Below, in pieces: positions 43,849 to 52,777 of a stretch of 64,000 bases of DNA. The DNA comes from UBA5009 sp038043185. Its GTDB lineage: Bacteria > Bdellovibrionota > Bdellovibrionia > Bdellovibrionales > Bdellovibrionaceae. Below the pieces are notes generated by a model that was not told the origin of the DNA, searched no databases, and worked only from the letters and a program-made list of their open reading frames with translations. The first letter of the stretch is position 1. Each line of letters begins with the position of its first letter. The DNA lies in NCBI GenBank assembly GCA_038043185.1, contig JBBTCO010000004.1, forward strand, positions 23,184-87,183. The letters run 5' to 3'. The position numbers and the translations under genes were made by a program.

Positions 43849-44097
43849 ATGCTAGTTTTGACAAGGAAGTTAGGCGAAAGCATTGCTATTGATGATCATA
43901 TCAAGATCAGAATCGTGCAAATTAAGGGTAAACAAGTCCGTTTAGGGATTGAAGCTCCTAAGGATACTAAAATCCATAGGGAAGAAGTTTATCTTGCGAT
44001 TCAGGATCAAAACCAGCAATCAGCTCAGGTAACCTCAGATAAATCACGTTCAGTAGCTAAGTTACTGGGTACGAAAGCCACAAGCAAAGACGAGTAG
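43849..44097 (+). CDS. csrA: Translational regulator CsrA
   Basis: CsrA dimers bind GGA motifs in mRNA leaders and usually block translation. The 82-residue protein has the canonical core MLVLTRKLGESIAIDDHIKIRI, then VRLGIEAPKDTKIHREEVY, with RNA-contacting L4 and R44 both present. The tail (residues 49-82) is longer than in Escherichia (61 aa in total), as is common when FliW is the partner. Start preceded by AAGGTGG. Confidence 0.97.
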   Translation: MLVLTRKLGESIAIDDHIKIRIVQIKGKQVRLGIEAPKDTKIHREEVYLAIQDQNQQSAQVTSDKSRSVAKLLGTKATSKDE

Positions 44098-44259
44098 TTT
44101 TACTTAGCTTTGTGTTTGGTCCAATTTTACCGCTGTGCAAAGTGCAGCGCGTAAGTCATGAATTTTATTGAGTCCCCACGGATTTAAGTCCAAATTTAAA
44201 GAGTCATGCACCGAGAGTTCGCATTCTTGTGTCTTACTGATTGAGTGAAGGGGGGTCTT

Positions 44260-44787
44260 TTGATTATTCAAACTTCGAGATTCGGTCGAGTTGAATTCCA
44301 GACGGAAGATGTTCTTACTTTTCCCGAGGGACTGTTGGGCTTCGCTGATCTCAGAAAATTCGTTCTTCTTGATGATCCTTCGGATGAAATCTTCGCTTGG
44401 TTACAAAGCTGTGAAGCTTTGGATATCGCCTTTCCCGTACTCGAGCCCGAGTTATTTTCTGAAGCCTTCAAAATTACACTTTCAAAAAATGATCTTGAGT
44501 TAATGCAAATGAAGACTCTCGAGAGAGCTCGATACTTTTGCATTGTCACTATTCCTGATGATCCAACTCAAATGACCGCCAATTTAAAAGCACCAATCAT
44601 TGTTAATCGTGATGCCCGCATTGCCAGACAGTGTGTGCTTCAGGATAATAATCTTGCTATTCGTGAACCTATTTTCTCGAAATTGCAAATGCGTGTGGTG
44701 GCCAATCCTGCGGTGTCGATTAAACATCAATTGCAGGGGATGGATGTGGCTATACGATTGCCGCCAGCTCCCGAAATCGAAGTCTAA
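44260..44787 (+). CDS. fliW: Flagellar assembly factor FliW, CsrA antagonist
   Basis: The product from the TTG at 44260 (AGGGGGG about 5 nt before) is about 175 residues; a GTG at 44245 would include the ribosome-binding site and is less likely. FliW motifs: FGRVEFQTEDVLTFPEGLLGFADLRKFVLLDD, then LQSCEALDIAFPVLEP and TANLKAPIIVNRDARIARQ. FliW binds CsrA and flagellin alternately, linking flagellin level to CsrA activity. It follows csrA by 162 bp. Confidence 0.95.
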   Translation: MIIQTSRFGRVEFQTEDVLTFPEGLLGFADLRKFVLLDDPSDEIFAWLQSCEALDIAFPVLEPELFSEAFKITLSKNDLELMQMKTLERARYFCIVTIPDDPTQMTANLKAPIIVNRDARIARQCVLQDNNLAIREPIFSKLQMRVVANPAVSIKHQLQGMDVAIRLPPAPEIEV

Positions 44788-44788
44788 T

Positions 44789-44838
44789 CAGAAGCTTTAA
44801 AAACCCAAATGCCGGCGTTCTCGGCCAAAAAGCTTCTG
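44789..44838. terminator. Inverted repeat after fliW, possible terminator
   Basis: CAGAAGCTTT (44789-44798) is perfectly repeated as AAAGCTTCTG (44829-44838); inside the loop GCCG and CGGC form a nested stem. There is no T run directly after, so it may be a non-canonical or bidirectional terminator. The rest of the 44788-45005 gap holds a run of ten G (44859-44868) and AT-rich sequence. Confidence 0.5.
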
Positions 44839-45005
44839 GTGCGGGATTGTGGTTGAGAGGGGGGGGGGATCAGCAACTCAATTTAAATACCCCTTTATAT
44901 AGTTATACTTTTCGAACATCTTGTTAAACTAAATAATATAGGAATTTTCTTTTCCCTGTGTTTTGGATTTTTTAGCATTCATGATCAACAAGCATCATTT
45001 ATTCA

Positions 45006-45812
45006 TTAGATTTTAAACCAATCAATACAAAAGCAGTAAAGCTCTTCAGAAGGAGAGTCTTTAACAAAATCTACTGTAGACGCAATAAATTTAAGAGTCT
45101 GGTCTCTTAATTTTATTGCGTCTTCTTTTGAAAGAGTGATCGGAGCCGTATAGAAAGCATCATTTGGATCGGGTTTCTCATAGCGCTGAAAAGCCTGTAG
45201 GCGCCAGTTCTGATGATGTCTTGGAATTTGTGGAGATTTAGCCTCGAGATGAATTAATGTTGGCCCGACCGTTAGCTCGCCTTTGTCATTAACTTTTACT
45301 AGTGAAAATTTAATTAAAAAATCGAGCGCTTCTCGTGTCTGGGTTTTGTTAAGATCCAATCGTTCCGCGATAGCTTCTAAATTTTCAAAACCCTTTATCG
45401 CTGTCAGACTCCAAATCGCGAGATAATACCAATTTGAATAAAGTATCGCTTTGGCTTCATCGTTTAATTTCACATCTTGTTGCACTCGATTGCGAATTTC
45501 GCGAGATTGAGTGCGCATCTCTTCAATTTCTTCTTTTAGTTTTTCTTGATAAAGATGAGAACCGGCGCGCGCAAAGTTGACCAACAAAATTAAAAACCGC
45601 GATTCTAATTTTGGAAGTGCGAAAAAATCAGAAAGCAGTAATGCTTGCTCGGGAGTTAGTTGTCGGTCGCCGACAAAAACCTGAGTGACAATCGTGGGAC
45701 TGGCGTTTAAATGTTCGGCGATGCGAGAGTACTGTCCCCTTCCTTTATTAGGATAAGACTTCACCTTATCAATCACCCACTTTTTATAGTCACCGTAATC
45801 GAATATATTCAT
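45006..45812 (-). CDS. TIGR02147-type regulatory protein
   Basis: The 268-residue protein fits the TIGR02147 family, frequent in Bdellovibrio and Fibrobacter-like genomes: MNIFDYGDYKKWVIDKVKSY at the start, an HTH-like SRIAEHLNASPTIVTQVF, and a winged-helix-like segment about IAERLDLNKTQTREALDFLIKFSLV. Members are thought to regulate adjacent secreted proteins, but this is not proven. It is divergent from the secreted-protein gene at 45957, with a 144-bp AT-rich gap. Confidence 0.85.
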   Translation of the reverse strand: MNIFDYGDYKKWVIDKVKSYPNKGRGQYSRIAEHLNASPTIVTQVFVGDRQLTPEQALLLSDFFALPKLESRFLILLVNFARAGSHLYQEKLKEEIEEMRTQSREIRNRVQQDVKLNDEAKAILYSNWYYLAIWSLTAIKGFENLEAIAERLDLNKTQTREALDFLIKFSLVKVNDKGELTVGPTLIHLEAKSPQIPRHHQNWRLQAFQRYEKPDPNDAFYTAPITLSKEDAIKLRDQTLKFIASTVDFVKDSPSEELYCFCIDWFKI

Positions 45813-45839
45813 TATTGAATAATATCATATAGTTATAAT

Positions 45840-45880
45840 TTTAGCAAATTTGATAAAAAAACCCATACCAATTTAGCAAA
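45840..45880. promoter_or_regulatory. Direct repeats TTTAGCAAA in the divergent gap, candidate operator
   Basis: TTTAGCAAA occurs at 45840-45848 and again at 45872-45880, with starts 32 bp apart, about three helical turns. They lie between the divergent TIGR02147-type regulator and the secreted-protein gene. Confidence 0.35.
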
Positions 45881-45956
45881 AATTAAATATGAAATATGAA
45901 TGCATTGCATTATTATGGTCTGGTATTTGAATAACAATCTAACTAGGAGTTTATAA

Positions 45957-47045
45957 ATGAAGTCCCTCACTCAGCTATTTATTTTAATGTCTTTGCTAAT
46001 CTCAAACCTTGTTTCTGCACGAGCAGGAACTGTCGGCGGCGGGGGTGGAGATGCGCTTTTATGTGACGGCAGATTATACTCGTTTGACTACGTGGTTACG
46101 AAACCTGAAGTCGACGACCTCTATGGACCTATCAAAAGAGCCAAAAGCTCACGCGAAATTTTGAATATCATCAAAGAAGGTTTGCAAACCCGACTGCCAA
46201 CCCTGGCGGCGGATTTGGCTGACTTCATTAAATTCAACCGCAACCGATTTGCCACTGGTGAAAAGCGTTTGTGGGTCTCTCGTCGTCTTCCTTTAATCGA
46301 CCTGAAGGATGAAGCCAGTCTTAGGGAAATACCGAAAGAGTGTTTGGATGCCAAAGGCATGCCGGCGATTTATCAGGCGGTCATTCGCTTTCCTAAAGTG
46401 GGATTTACGATCAATCAAAACACTGCAAAATCCCCGGGAACTTCTTTGCAAAATGTTGAGTATCAGGATGATCCCAGTATTTTAAAGCAGCTTGAGGCGA
46501 CCTCTCCAGTTCAACGCTCGTTCGCTGAAATGCATGAGTTCCTGAGAGATTATTCTGACAATCCGATTTTTATCCAGACTTTAAATCACTTGCTCCATTC
46601 CTCCGATTGGTTTGCCCCAGAAGTCACTGGTGAGGTCCTTAGGACCGTGCTGACCCGTCCAGGACTGCTTGAGAACGAATGGTTCGTGACGGCTGGAGAA
46701 CAGAGTAAGTATGACGTGGAGTCGCGAAGTAATGAAGTGGCTAAGAGTCAGTTCTTAAACAAAGCGAATGCGATGTATTCTGAGGCGATAAAGGCACATG
46801 GTGATTTCTATGGTCAATATCCACTCGGCGTACCCTGCGATGACTCAGCTGCAAATTTGAGAGCGCAGCAGGCACTAAACAAAATGGTGACGGCTTCGAC
46901 TGAGATTCGCAAAGCCTATATTGAGATGGTTCGAAACGGAGGATCGGTAAAGGAAGCATTATCATCTAAGCAAAATCTGGATATCTTGATTGATCAAACG
47001 ATCCAAAAAATGAATTCTGATTACGAAAGATGCCTACGGCAGTAA
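45957..47045 (+). CDS. Secreted protein of unknown function, paired with TIGR02147-type regulator
   Basis: The 362-residue product has a signal peptide (MKSLTQLFILMSLLISNLVSA) and then a glycine stretch GTVGGGGGDALLCDG. The mature part, about 340 residues, is mixed helix/strand, with a few scattered cysteines (LLCDG, ECLDA, VPCDD, ERCLR). No family is recognised. The gene starts after CTAGGAG. It resembles Bdellovibrio proteins that begin with a G-rich GGGG segment. Confidence 0.7.
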   Translation: MKSLTQLFILMSLLISNLVSARAGTVGGGGGDALLCDGRLYSFDYVVTKPEVDDLYGPIKRAKSSREILNIIKEGLQTRLPTLAADLADFIKFNRNRFATGEKRLWVSRRLPLIDLKDEASLREIPKECLDAKGMPAIYQAVIRFPKVGFTINQNTAKSPGTSLQNVEYQDDPSILKQLEATSPVQRSFAEMHEFLRDYSDNPIFIQTLNHLLHSSDWFAPEVTGEVLRTVLTRPGLLENEWFVTAGEQSKYDVESRSNEVAKSQFLNKANAMYSEAIKAHGDFYGQYPLGVPCDDSAANLRAQQALNKMVTASTEIRKAYIEMVRNGGSVKEALSSKQNLDILIDQTIQKMNSDYERCLRQ

Positions 47046-47055
47046 ACGATTCAAC

Positions 47056-47074
47056 GGGCGATCCTGCATCGCCC
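47056..47074 (+). terminator. Small hairpin after the secreted-protein gene
   Basis: GGGCGAT/ATCGCCC, 7 bp with a CCTGC loop, 10 nt after the stop. No T run follows, so termination is only possible. Confidence 0.4.
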
Positions 47075-47137
47075 TGTAATATTCCCCTCTCCAAAAGATA
47101 AACTGAACTCTCTTTTGAAAATGCCAATACGCAGGCA

Positions 47138-47326
47138 ATGGTTTTAGATAAAACACTGTTAAGTCTAGTTGACGCTGATACAGAAAGTACCTTTAAAATT
47201 TCTATAGAAGGGAAGAAAATCGTACTTGAAACTATGAGCCAAAAGGAAGTAGATCGTATGGCGCTAGAAGCAAGCGATAAAATTCGTAGGACACAAAAGA
47301 ATGTTTTCAAAAAACTCGCAAAATGA
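47138..47326 (+). pseudogene. Antitoxin remnant (AbrB/MazE-like), N-terminally truncated
   Basis: The frame holds LDKTLLSLVDADTESTFKIS followed by IEGKKIVLETM, which resembles the C-terminal half of AbrB-type antitoxins, in which the pattern LDK.LLE.LG....V.L.I.G..L.I is standard. In the same frame upstream only ELSFENANTQA-like codons precede it before a TAA at 47099, so the DNA-binding N-terminus with its GNS loop is mostly missing. The 62 residues from the ATG at 47138 may be expressed but are unlikely to bind DNA normally. It overlaps the toxin frame by 26 bp, the usual antitoxin-then-toxin order. Confidence 0.6.
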
Positions 47327-47504
47327 ACCGTTTTACATTTCTTTAGATGTTGTGTTGGAAATTCATCGTCGACAGCTTAAGGCGTTTGGCGGCGCAGACG
47401 GTATTCGAAATCAATCTGGACTGGAAGCCGCAATTGAGTCACCAAATGACTGTAGCTTAAAACTAAATACACATCACATGCCAGCACCCAAATTCAATTA
47501 CTAA
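47301..47504 (+). pseudogene. Doc (death-on-curing) toxin remnant, C-terminally truncated
   Basis: The 67-residue frame begins FYISLDVVLEIHRRQLKAFGG, then ADGIRNQSGLEAAIESPND, which is the N-terminal signature of Doc/Fic-type toxins (IH..QL..FGG..G.R..GLLESAL..P). The catalytic HPF.DGNKR motif should follow about 40 residues later but is absent: the frame ends after 10 unrelated residues, at 47504. The 3' end overlaps the convergent rmuC by 11 bp, so the toxin was probably cut by a deletion. Confidence 0.65.
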
Positions 47505-48681
47505 TCAACTTCGTCTCTACCAAATCAGGCATAGTCCGTTCGGTCTTAGCGCCTAACTCTTTCAAATCCTCAACTTGGGTCATCAAATTTCCGCGGCCTT
47601 CACTTAATTTCTTTTTGATTTCGGTGTGGGCTTGCAAGGACGACTCAATCTTTTGTCCCATATCATTAAAATCTTTTACCAGTCCGGCGAATTTTTCATA
47701 AAGTAAACCGCCGCGACGGGCGATCTCGAGGGCATTTTTTTGTTGGCGTTCTTGTTTCCACAAGGCTGATACAGTTCGAAGTGTTGTCAGCAAAGTGGTT
47801 GGGCTAACGATGGCAATATTTTTTTCCCAAGCTTGGGAAAAAATATCTGGTTTGTACTGGAAGGCCAAAGCAAAGGCGGGCTCGAGAGGCATAAATAAGA
47901 TCACGAAGTCAGGGCTGACTAAAGTAGAAAGTAAGTGATACTTTTTTTGACTCAAAGATTGAATGTGCTCTTCAAGTGATCGGATGTGGGCCTTAGCCTG
48001 TTTTTCTTTTTCTTCAGCTGTAGAGGCAGAAATGGAAGCTTCGAAAGCTTTTAAGCTGACCTTCGAGTCAACAATGATGTGTTTATTGCCAGGCAAGTGC
48101 ACGATGACGTCGGGCTGTTGTCGTAGGCCCTCTTCATTCTTCAGATCCATATCAATGCCCTGAACGGTGTACTCTTCATTTTTGCGCAGGCCTGATCGCT
48201 CGAGGATATTATCCAGAATCAACTCGCCCCAATGGCCTTGAGTCTTCGATTCGCCTTTCAAGGCGCGGGTCAGGTTATTAGCTTCTTTGCTCATGATTTG
48301 ATTGAGTTCCAAGAGCTTGCCGAGTTCGCCCCGTAAGACGCCTCTTTCGGCCCGCTCTTGAGAATAAGTATTTTCAACTTTTTGTTCAAAATCCTTCAGC
48401 TTTTCGCGAAGAGGATCAAGCAGGATAGCCAGGCTCTTTTGGCTTAAATCAGAAAACTTAGTGGTTTTTTCATCAAAGATCCGATTAGCCAGGTTTTCAA
48501 ACTGTTGAGATATTTTTTGGGTTAAATCTTTTTCTTTGCGTTCTTGTTCGGAAAGCTGCTTTTGGTAAAACTCAATTTGGCTCAGGGATGCTTTCTGACG
48601 AATTTTCATTATCCATAGGCCCAGAACCAAGCCAAGGGCAGTTCCACCAAAAAATATTAAAGAAAACACTAACATTTCCAT
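47494..48681 (-). CDS. rmuC: DNA recombination protein RmuC
   Basis: The 395-residue protein has an N-terminal membrane helix (about 3-24), a long coiled coil (25-110) and the RmuC domain: LTRALKGESKTQGHWGELILDNILERSGL, DVIVHLPGNKHIIVDSKVSLKAFE, VSPDFVILFMPLEPAFALA and IVSPTTLLTTLRTV. It limits inversion and rearrangement at short inverted repeats in Escherichia, which may matter given the palindromes in this window (context only). Confidence 0.93.
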   Translation of the reverse strand: MEMLVFSLIFFGGTALGLVLGLWIMKIRQKASLSQIEFYQKQLSEQERKEKDLTQKISQQFENLANRIFDEKTTKFSDLSQKSLAILLDPLREKLKDFEQKVENTYSQERAERGVLRGELGKLLELNQIMSKEANNLTRALKGESKTQGHWGELILDNILERSGLRKNEEYTVQGIDMDLKNEEGLRQQPDVIVHLPGNKHIIVDSKVSLKAFEASISASTAEEKEKQAKAHIRSLEEHIQSLSQKKYHLLSTLVSPDFVILFMPLEPAFALAFQYKPDIFSQAWEKNIAIVSPTTLLTTLRTVSALWKQERQQKNALEIARRGGLLYEKFAGLVKDFNDMGQKIESSLQAHTEIKKKLSEGRGNLMTQVEDLKELGAKTERTMPDLVETKLISN

Positions 48682-48868
48682 CTTTTTGGCCCCCGTAGCG
48701 AGATCAAATTGAAATCCAGAAGATCTGTTTTACTCGAGGGACCCTGCAAAGATCAATCTCAGTCTTAAGGGATGTTGATGTTCGCTAGTTTTTTCCTTGT
48801 TCTTGGGGCCAATTCTTTGCTAATTTGGCCATCTTTAAACTCTCGAACGCCTTGCGGCAGGGGAATTC

Positions 48869-49726
48869 ATGGGCACATACAACTCGACCAACACAGAAAT
48901 TATTTCTAGCGAAAAATGGATCACCATCAAAAAATTTGAAGATCTGAAGTTTGAAAAAACCGAAGATGGAGTGGCCAAGATCACCATCAATCGTCCGGAA
49001 GTTAGAAATGCTTTTCGCCCAAAAACTGTTTTTGAGTTGCAGGAAGCATTTCATATTTCCCGCGAAGATCAATCTATCGGTGTAGTCATTTTGTGTGGCG
49101 AGGGGCCCTTGGCTTTTTGTTCAGGTGGTGATCAACGCGTGCGCGGTGAAGCGGGATATGTTGGAACAGATGGAGTGCCGCGATTAAATATTTTAGATGT
49201 ACAAAAACAAATTCGCCAATTGCCAAAACCCGTTGTGGCAATGGTTGCAGGTTATGCTATTGGTGGGGGACACGTACTTCATATCGTTTGCGATTTAACA
49301 ATTGCGGCTGACAATGCTCGCTTTGGCCAAACAGGTCCGAAAGTCGGATCTTTTGATGGCGGTTTGGGATCAAGCTATCTGGCGCGAATTGTAGGTCAGA
49401 AAAAAGCGCGCGAGATTTGGTATTTGTGCCGTCAGTATGATGCCAAGCAAGCTTTGGATATGGGCTTGGTCAACACTGTTGTGCCACTGAAAGATTTAGA
49501 AGTTGAAACTCTGAAATGGTGTCGTGAAATGCTTCAACATTCTCCGATGGCTTTGCGTTGTTTGAAATCCTGCTTGAACGCCGATTGTGATGGGCAAATG
49601 GGATTGTTGGATTTAGCCGGTAATGCCACTTTATTGTATTATATGTCCCGGGAAGCACAGGAAGGTCGGAATGCTTATGTTGAAAAACGCGCTCCTGACT
49701 TTTCGAAATTTCCGCGATTACCATGA
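48869..49726 (+). CDS. menB: 1,4-dihydroxy-2-naphthoyl-CoA synthase
   Basis: MenB closes the second ring of the menaquinone head group from o-succinylbenzoyl-CoA. The 285-residue crotonase-fold protein has ITINRPEVRNAFRP, the oxyanion segment FCSGGDQRVRGEAGY, IGGGHVLHIVCDLTIAADNARFGQTGPKVGSFDGG, and the family ending RAPDFSKFPR. It starts the operon menB-menA-menC-menE. Confidence 0.97.
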   Translation: MGTYNSTNTEIISSEKWITIKKFEDLKFEKTEDGVAKITINRPEVRNAFRPKTVFELQEAFHISREDQSIGVVILCGEGPLAFCSGGDQRVRGEAGYVGTDGVPRLNILDVQKQIRQLPKPVVAMVAGYAIGGGHVLHIVCDLTIAADNARFGQTGPKVGSFDGGLGSSYLARIVGQKKAREIWYLCRQYDAKQALDMGLVNTVVPLKDLEVETLKWCREMLQHSPMALRCLKSCLNADCDGQMGLLDLAGNATLLYYMSREAQEGRNAYVEKRAPDFSKFPRLP

Positions 49727-50613
49727 AAAATACCCACAGCCTGCTTCGCAACCTCGTATTGTCTTTTCGTCCAAAGACTTTGACGGCGGCGCTGGTGCCT
49801 TGCTTAGCAGCTTCGGCTTTGGCTCAGTCACAATCAAAAAGTTTTGTTGGATGGATTTTGTTATGCGCTCTTTTTTCCAGTGTGTTTATTCAGATTGGAA
49901 CAAATTTAGTGAACGACGCCGCTGATTTTAAAAAAGGAGCTGACACGGAAAGCCGTCTTGGGCCACAACGGATCACTCAGGTTGGAATTCTTAATTATAA
50001 AACCGTGATGCTTTTGGGCGCGGCTAGTTTCTTGCTGGCTTTGCTGTTGGGAATACCTTTAGTCATTCAGGGTGGAATCAGCATCGTGCTTATTGGATTG
50101 ATTTCCATTTTTATGGGTTATGCCTATACAGCCGGTCCCTTTCCTTTGGCTTATCGAGGCTTGGGAGATTTATTTGTCATTCTTTTTTTCGGAATCGTCG
50201 CGGTGATGGGAATGAATTTTCTGTATTCAGGCCAGTGGAGTTTTCCGGCTTTTATTTTAGGATTGCAAATTGGACTTTTGGCGACGGTGCTGATCGCCGT
50301 CAATAATTTACGTGATATCGAAGGCGATCGTTTGGTGAATAAAAGAACTTTGGCGGTGCGACTGGGAAAGACCGGCGCCAGAGGCGAGATTTTGCTTTTG
50401 TGTATCTTGCCTTATTTAATTGGAAGTTATTGGTTCGTGAACGGCCCCGAAAATGTTTTTCTTTTTCCATTACTGACAATTCCTTTAGCCGGGAAAGTCA
50501 TAAATAATATTTTAGAAAACGAACCAAGCCCTTTTTATAATAAAATATTAGCTCAGAGTGCAGCTTTGCATTTACTGTTCGGCCTTTGCTTGTGCGCGGG
50601 TTTTGTTTTGTGA
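49723..50613 (+). CDS. menA: 1,4-dihydroxy-2-naphthoate polyprenyltransferase
   Basis: The 296-residue UbiA-family enzyme attaches the isoprenoid tail to 1,4-dihydroxy-2-naphthoate. It has about eight hydrophobic segments, the first Asp motif NLVNDAADFKKGADTE and the second NNLRDIEGDRLVNKRTLAVRLG. It overlaps menB by 4 bp and menC by 4 bp. Confidence 0.94.
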   Translation: MKNTHSLLRNLVLSFRPKTLTAALVPCLAASALAQSQSKSFVGWILLCALFSSVFIQIGTNLVNDAADFKKGADTESRLGPQRITQVGILNYKTVMLLGAASFLLALLLGIPLVIQGGISIVLIGLISIFMGYAYTAGPFPLAYRGLGDLFVILFFGIVAVMGMNFLYSGQWSFPAFILGLQIGLLATVLIAVNNLRDIEGDRLVNKRTLAVRLGKTGARGEILLLCILPYLIGSYWFVNGPENVFLFPLLTIPLAGKVINNILENEPSPFYNKILAQSAALHLLFGLCLCAGFVL

Positions 50614-51590
50614 GGGCCGTCGCTTTCAGTCCTTATGAAATGAAATTTTTAGCAGAAGAGCCTTCTGTTAGAGAGCAAACTCGTAAAGGTGTACTTTTGC
50701 GAATCAAAGATGAAAATGGAAATTCTGGATATGCGGGTTTGCACATGTGGCCTATTGACATGGAATCTATTCAAGGTCGTTTGGCACTGCGTGCTGCTGA
50801 ACAGGATTTATCTTTAAGACGAGCTGGCAAATCAGCTTGGGATGGGTTTGAAGATATTGAGATTGAAAATAATTATTTATTTTTTAATTTTAGTGCCGCC
50901 ACTGGCGCTGGTGACGAAGCGATGCGCAAGGAAATAGCGGAGGCCTTAAAGAAAGGTTTCCGTACTTTCAAAGTGAAAGTGGGACGAAATCCGGGCATCG
51001 AATCACCGCTGTTACGTTCCTTGGTAAAGATAAATTCCGAAGCACGCTGGCGCCTCGATTTTAACTCGCTGTTAACGCCACAACTAGTTGATGCTTTTTT
51101 TTTCGAGTGGACTGAAGAAGAAATATCTCGAATTGAGTATCTAGAAGACCCTTGTGTTTATGAAAAAAATTACTGGAATGAGTTGAATAAAAAAATTCCA
51201 CTGGCTTTGGATCAGGCGAATCCTTTTGGCTTCGAGGGTTTAAATCCAGGATCCTTTCAACATCTTATTCTGAAACCCGCCATCCAAGATATCGAGCAAT
51301 GGCTGCCTTGGGCTCGAACTCATAATTTAAAAATTACAGTTACCAGTTTTATGGATCATCCTTTGGGAGCGGCGGAAGCTTTTCGTCAGGCTTTAGAAAT
51401 AAAAAAATCTTTGGGCCAAGATGCGAGTTTGTATTTTAATGTGTCTGGACTGCGCACTCAATTTTTATTTTCATCCACCGAATTTTCACGGCAATTGGAA
51501 ACATCAGAACCGACATTGTTACGCCCAAAAGGCACCGGTTTGGGTTTTGATTCTTTATTAAAGGGACTCACATGGTTCAACTTAAATTGA
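50610..51590 (+). CDS. menC: o-Succinylbenzoate synthase
   Basis: MenC dehydrates SHCHC to o-succinylbenzoate. The product is 326 residues from the GTG at 50610, which overlaps the menA stop. The enolase superfamily motifs are the lysine pair in TFKVKVGRNPG, the metal-binding LDFNSLL, EYLEDP and DQANP, and KITVTSFMDHPLGA near the end. The start lacks a separate Shine-Dalgarno box, so it is probably reached by coupling. Confidence 0.92.
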   Translation: MRAVAFSPYEMKFLAEEPSVREQTRKGVLLRIKDENGNSGYAGLHMWPIDMESIQGRLALRAAEQDLSLRRAGKSAWDGFEDIEIENNYLFFNFSAATGAGDEAMRKEIAEALKKGFRTFKVKVGRNPGIESPLLRSLVKINSEARWRLDFNSLLTPQLVDAFFFEWTEEEISRIEYLEDPCVYEKNYWNELNKKIPLALDQANPFGFEGLNPGSFQHLILKPAIQDIEQWLPWARTHNLKITVTSFMDHPLGAAEAFRQALEIKKSLGQDASLYFNVSGLRTQFLFSSTEFSRQLETSEPTLLRPKGTGLGFDSLLKGLTWFNLN

Positions 51591-52777
51591 ATTCCAATCC
51601 TTTGCAGCTCAATTGGCAAAATCAAGAAAGTTACATTTTTTTAAATTCCCGCTTGTCTGAAGCTGTTTCTGTTCAATTAGTTCGAGCCTGTGAAAAGTTT
51701 TTTTTAGAAAAAAAACTGAATAAAGGATATTTGATTTTAGCTTCGTCGGGGACAACTCAAGCAGACGCTATAACATTAAAATTTATAAAAAAAGAAAATT
51801 TCTTAGCTGCGGCTCAATCTTTCAATTCCTTTTTTGACATCGTCCATGAGGATGTTTTTTTGCAAGCTCTTCCGATTTTTCATGTGGGCGGATTAGCGGC
51901 TTATGCGCGGTCTTATTTGGCGGGATGCAAGTTGATCGAGACTGAATCGACGAAATGGCATCCTGAAAAATTTCGCAATGATGTTGAGTCCGTAGGTGCG
52001 ACTCGAGTTTCGCTTGTGCCGACTCAGGTATTTGACTTAGTGAAAATGAATCTGAAAGCGTCCAAGTCTTTAGACACAGTTTTTGTCGGTGGTGCGCATT
52101 TAAGCTCTGAATTGCGTGATCAAGCTTTGGATCTGGGTTGGCCGCTACTTGCATCCTATGGCATGACAGAAACTTCTTCGATGCTAGCAAGTCAAAAGTA
52201 TTCCTCGCGTCGCCAAAAAAGCGCGGAAGCTCAATTTGTGCCACTTCCTGGAGTGGAATTTCGTACCGATTCGCAAAACAAAGTTTTTATTCGAGCGCCC
52301 GGAGTATTGAGTTACGCATTAAGTGTTGATTTAAGAAAAGGGAGCGATTTCACCGGAGAGTTAAAAACTTTCGATGAGTCTACAGAACTAGAAACTCAAG
52401 ATTATGGATATTGGGACGGAGAATATTTTAAATATTTAGGACGCGAACAAGATCTTATTAAAATTTCCGGAGAATTGGTTTCTTTGGCTAGATTGCGGTC
52501 TGTATTTAACGAGGGATTAGCTCGTACAAATTCAAGCTTAATGGAAAGGCTTTGTTTGTTGTCGCTGCCTCACTCAAGAAATGAAAATGAAATTGTGTTG
52601 GCAAGTGTCGGAGTCACCTCTGATATTATTGATTTGTTGATTAAGGATTACAATAAGGTCGTAATGCCCTTTGAAAAAATTAAAAGATATATTATGGTTA
52701 AAAGTATTCCGCGCACTGACCTGGGGAAAGTATTAGTGAACCAATTAAAGAATGAAATTCTGGAAGGACAGATATGA
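51572..52777 (+). CDS. menE: o-Succinylbenzoate-CoA ligase
   Basis: The 401-residue adenylate-forming enzyme activates o-succinylbenzoate with ATP and CoA. The P-loop is LASSGTTQADAI (usually TSGTTGKPKG), then LPIFHVGGL, the A5 motif ASYGMTETSS, YWDGEYFKYLGREQDLIKISGELV, and the C-terminal lysine segment PRTDLGKVLV. The glycines after SGTT are replaced, so the loop is unusual. It overlaps menC by 19 bp. Confidence 0.9.
   Translation: MVQLKLNSNPLQLNWQNQESYIFLNSRLSEAVSVQLVRACEKFFLEKKLNKGYLILASSGTTQADAITLKFIKKENFLAAAQSFNSFFDIVHEDVFLQALPIFHVGGLAAYARSYLAGCKLIETESTKWHPEKFRNDVESVGATRVSLVPTQVFDLVKMNLKASKSLDTVFVGGAHLSSELRDQALDLGWPLLASYGMTETSSMLASQKYSSRRQKSAEAQFVPLPGVEFRTDSQNKVFIRAPGVLSYALSVDLRKGSDFTGELKTFDESTELETQDYGYWDGEYFKYLGREQDLIKISGELVSLARLRSVFNEGLARTNSSLMERLCLLSLPHSRNENEIVLASVGVTSDIIDLLIKDYNKVVMPFEKIKRYIMVKSIPRTDLGKVLVNQLKNEILEGQI

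Noticed and set aside
44890..45845. ATATAGTTATA repeated on both sides of the TIGR02147-type gene as possible insertion-site repeats
   Set aside because: Only 11 bp of AT-rich sequence; chance occurrence is likely and no mobile element features are seen.
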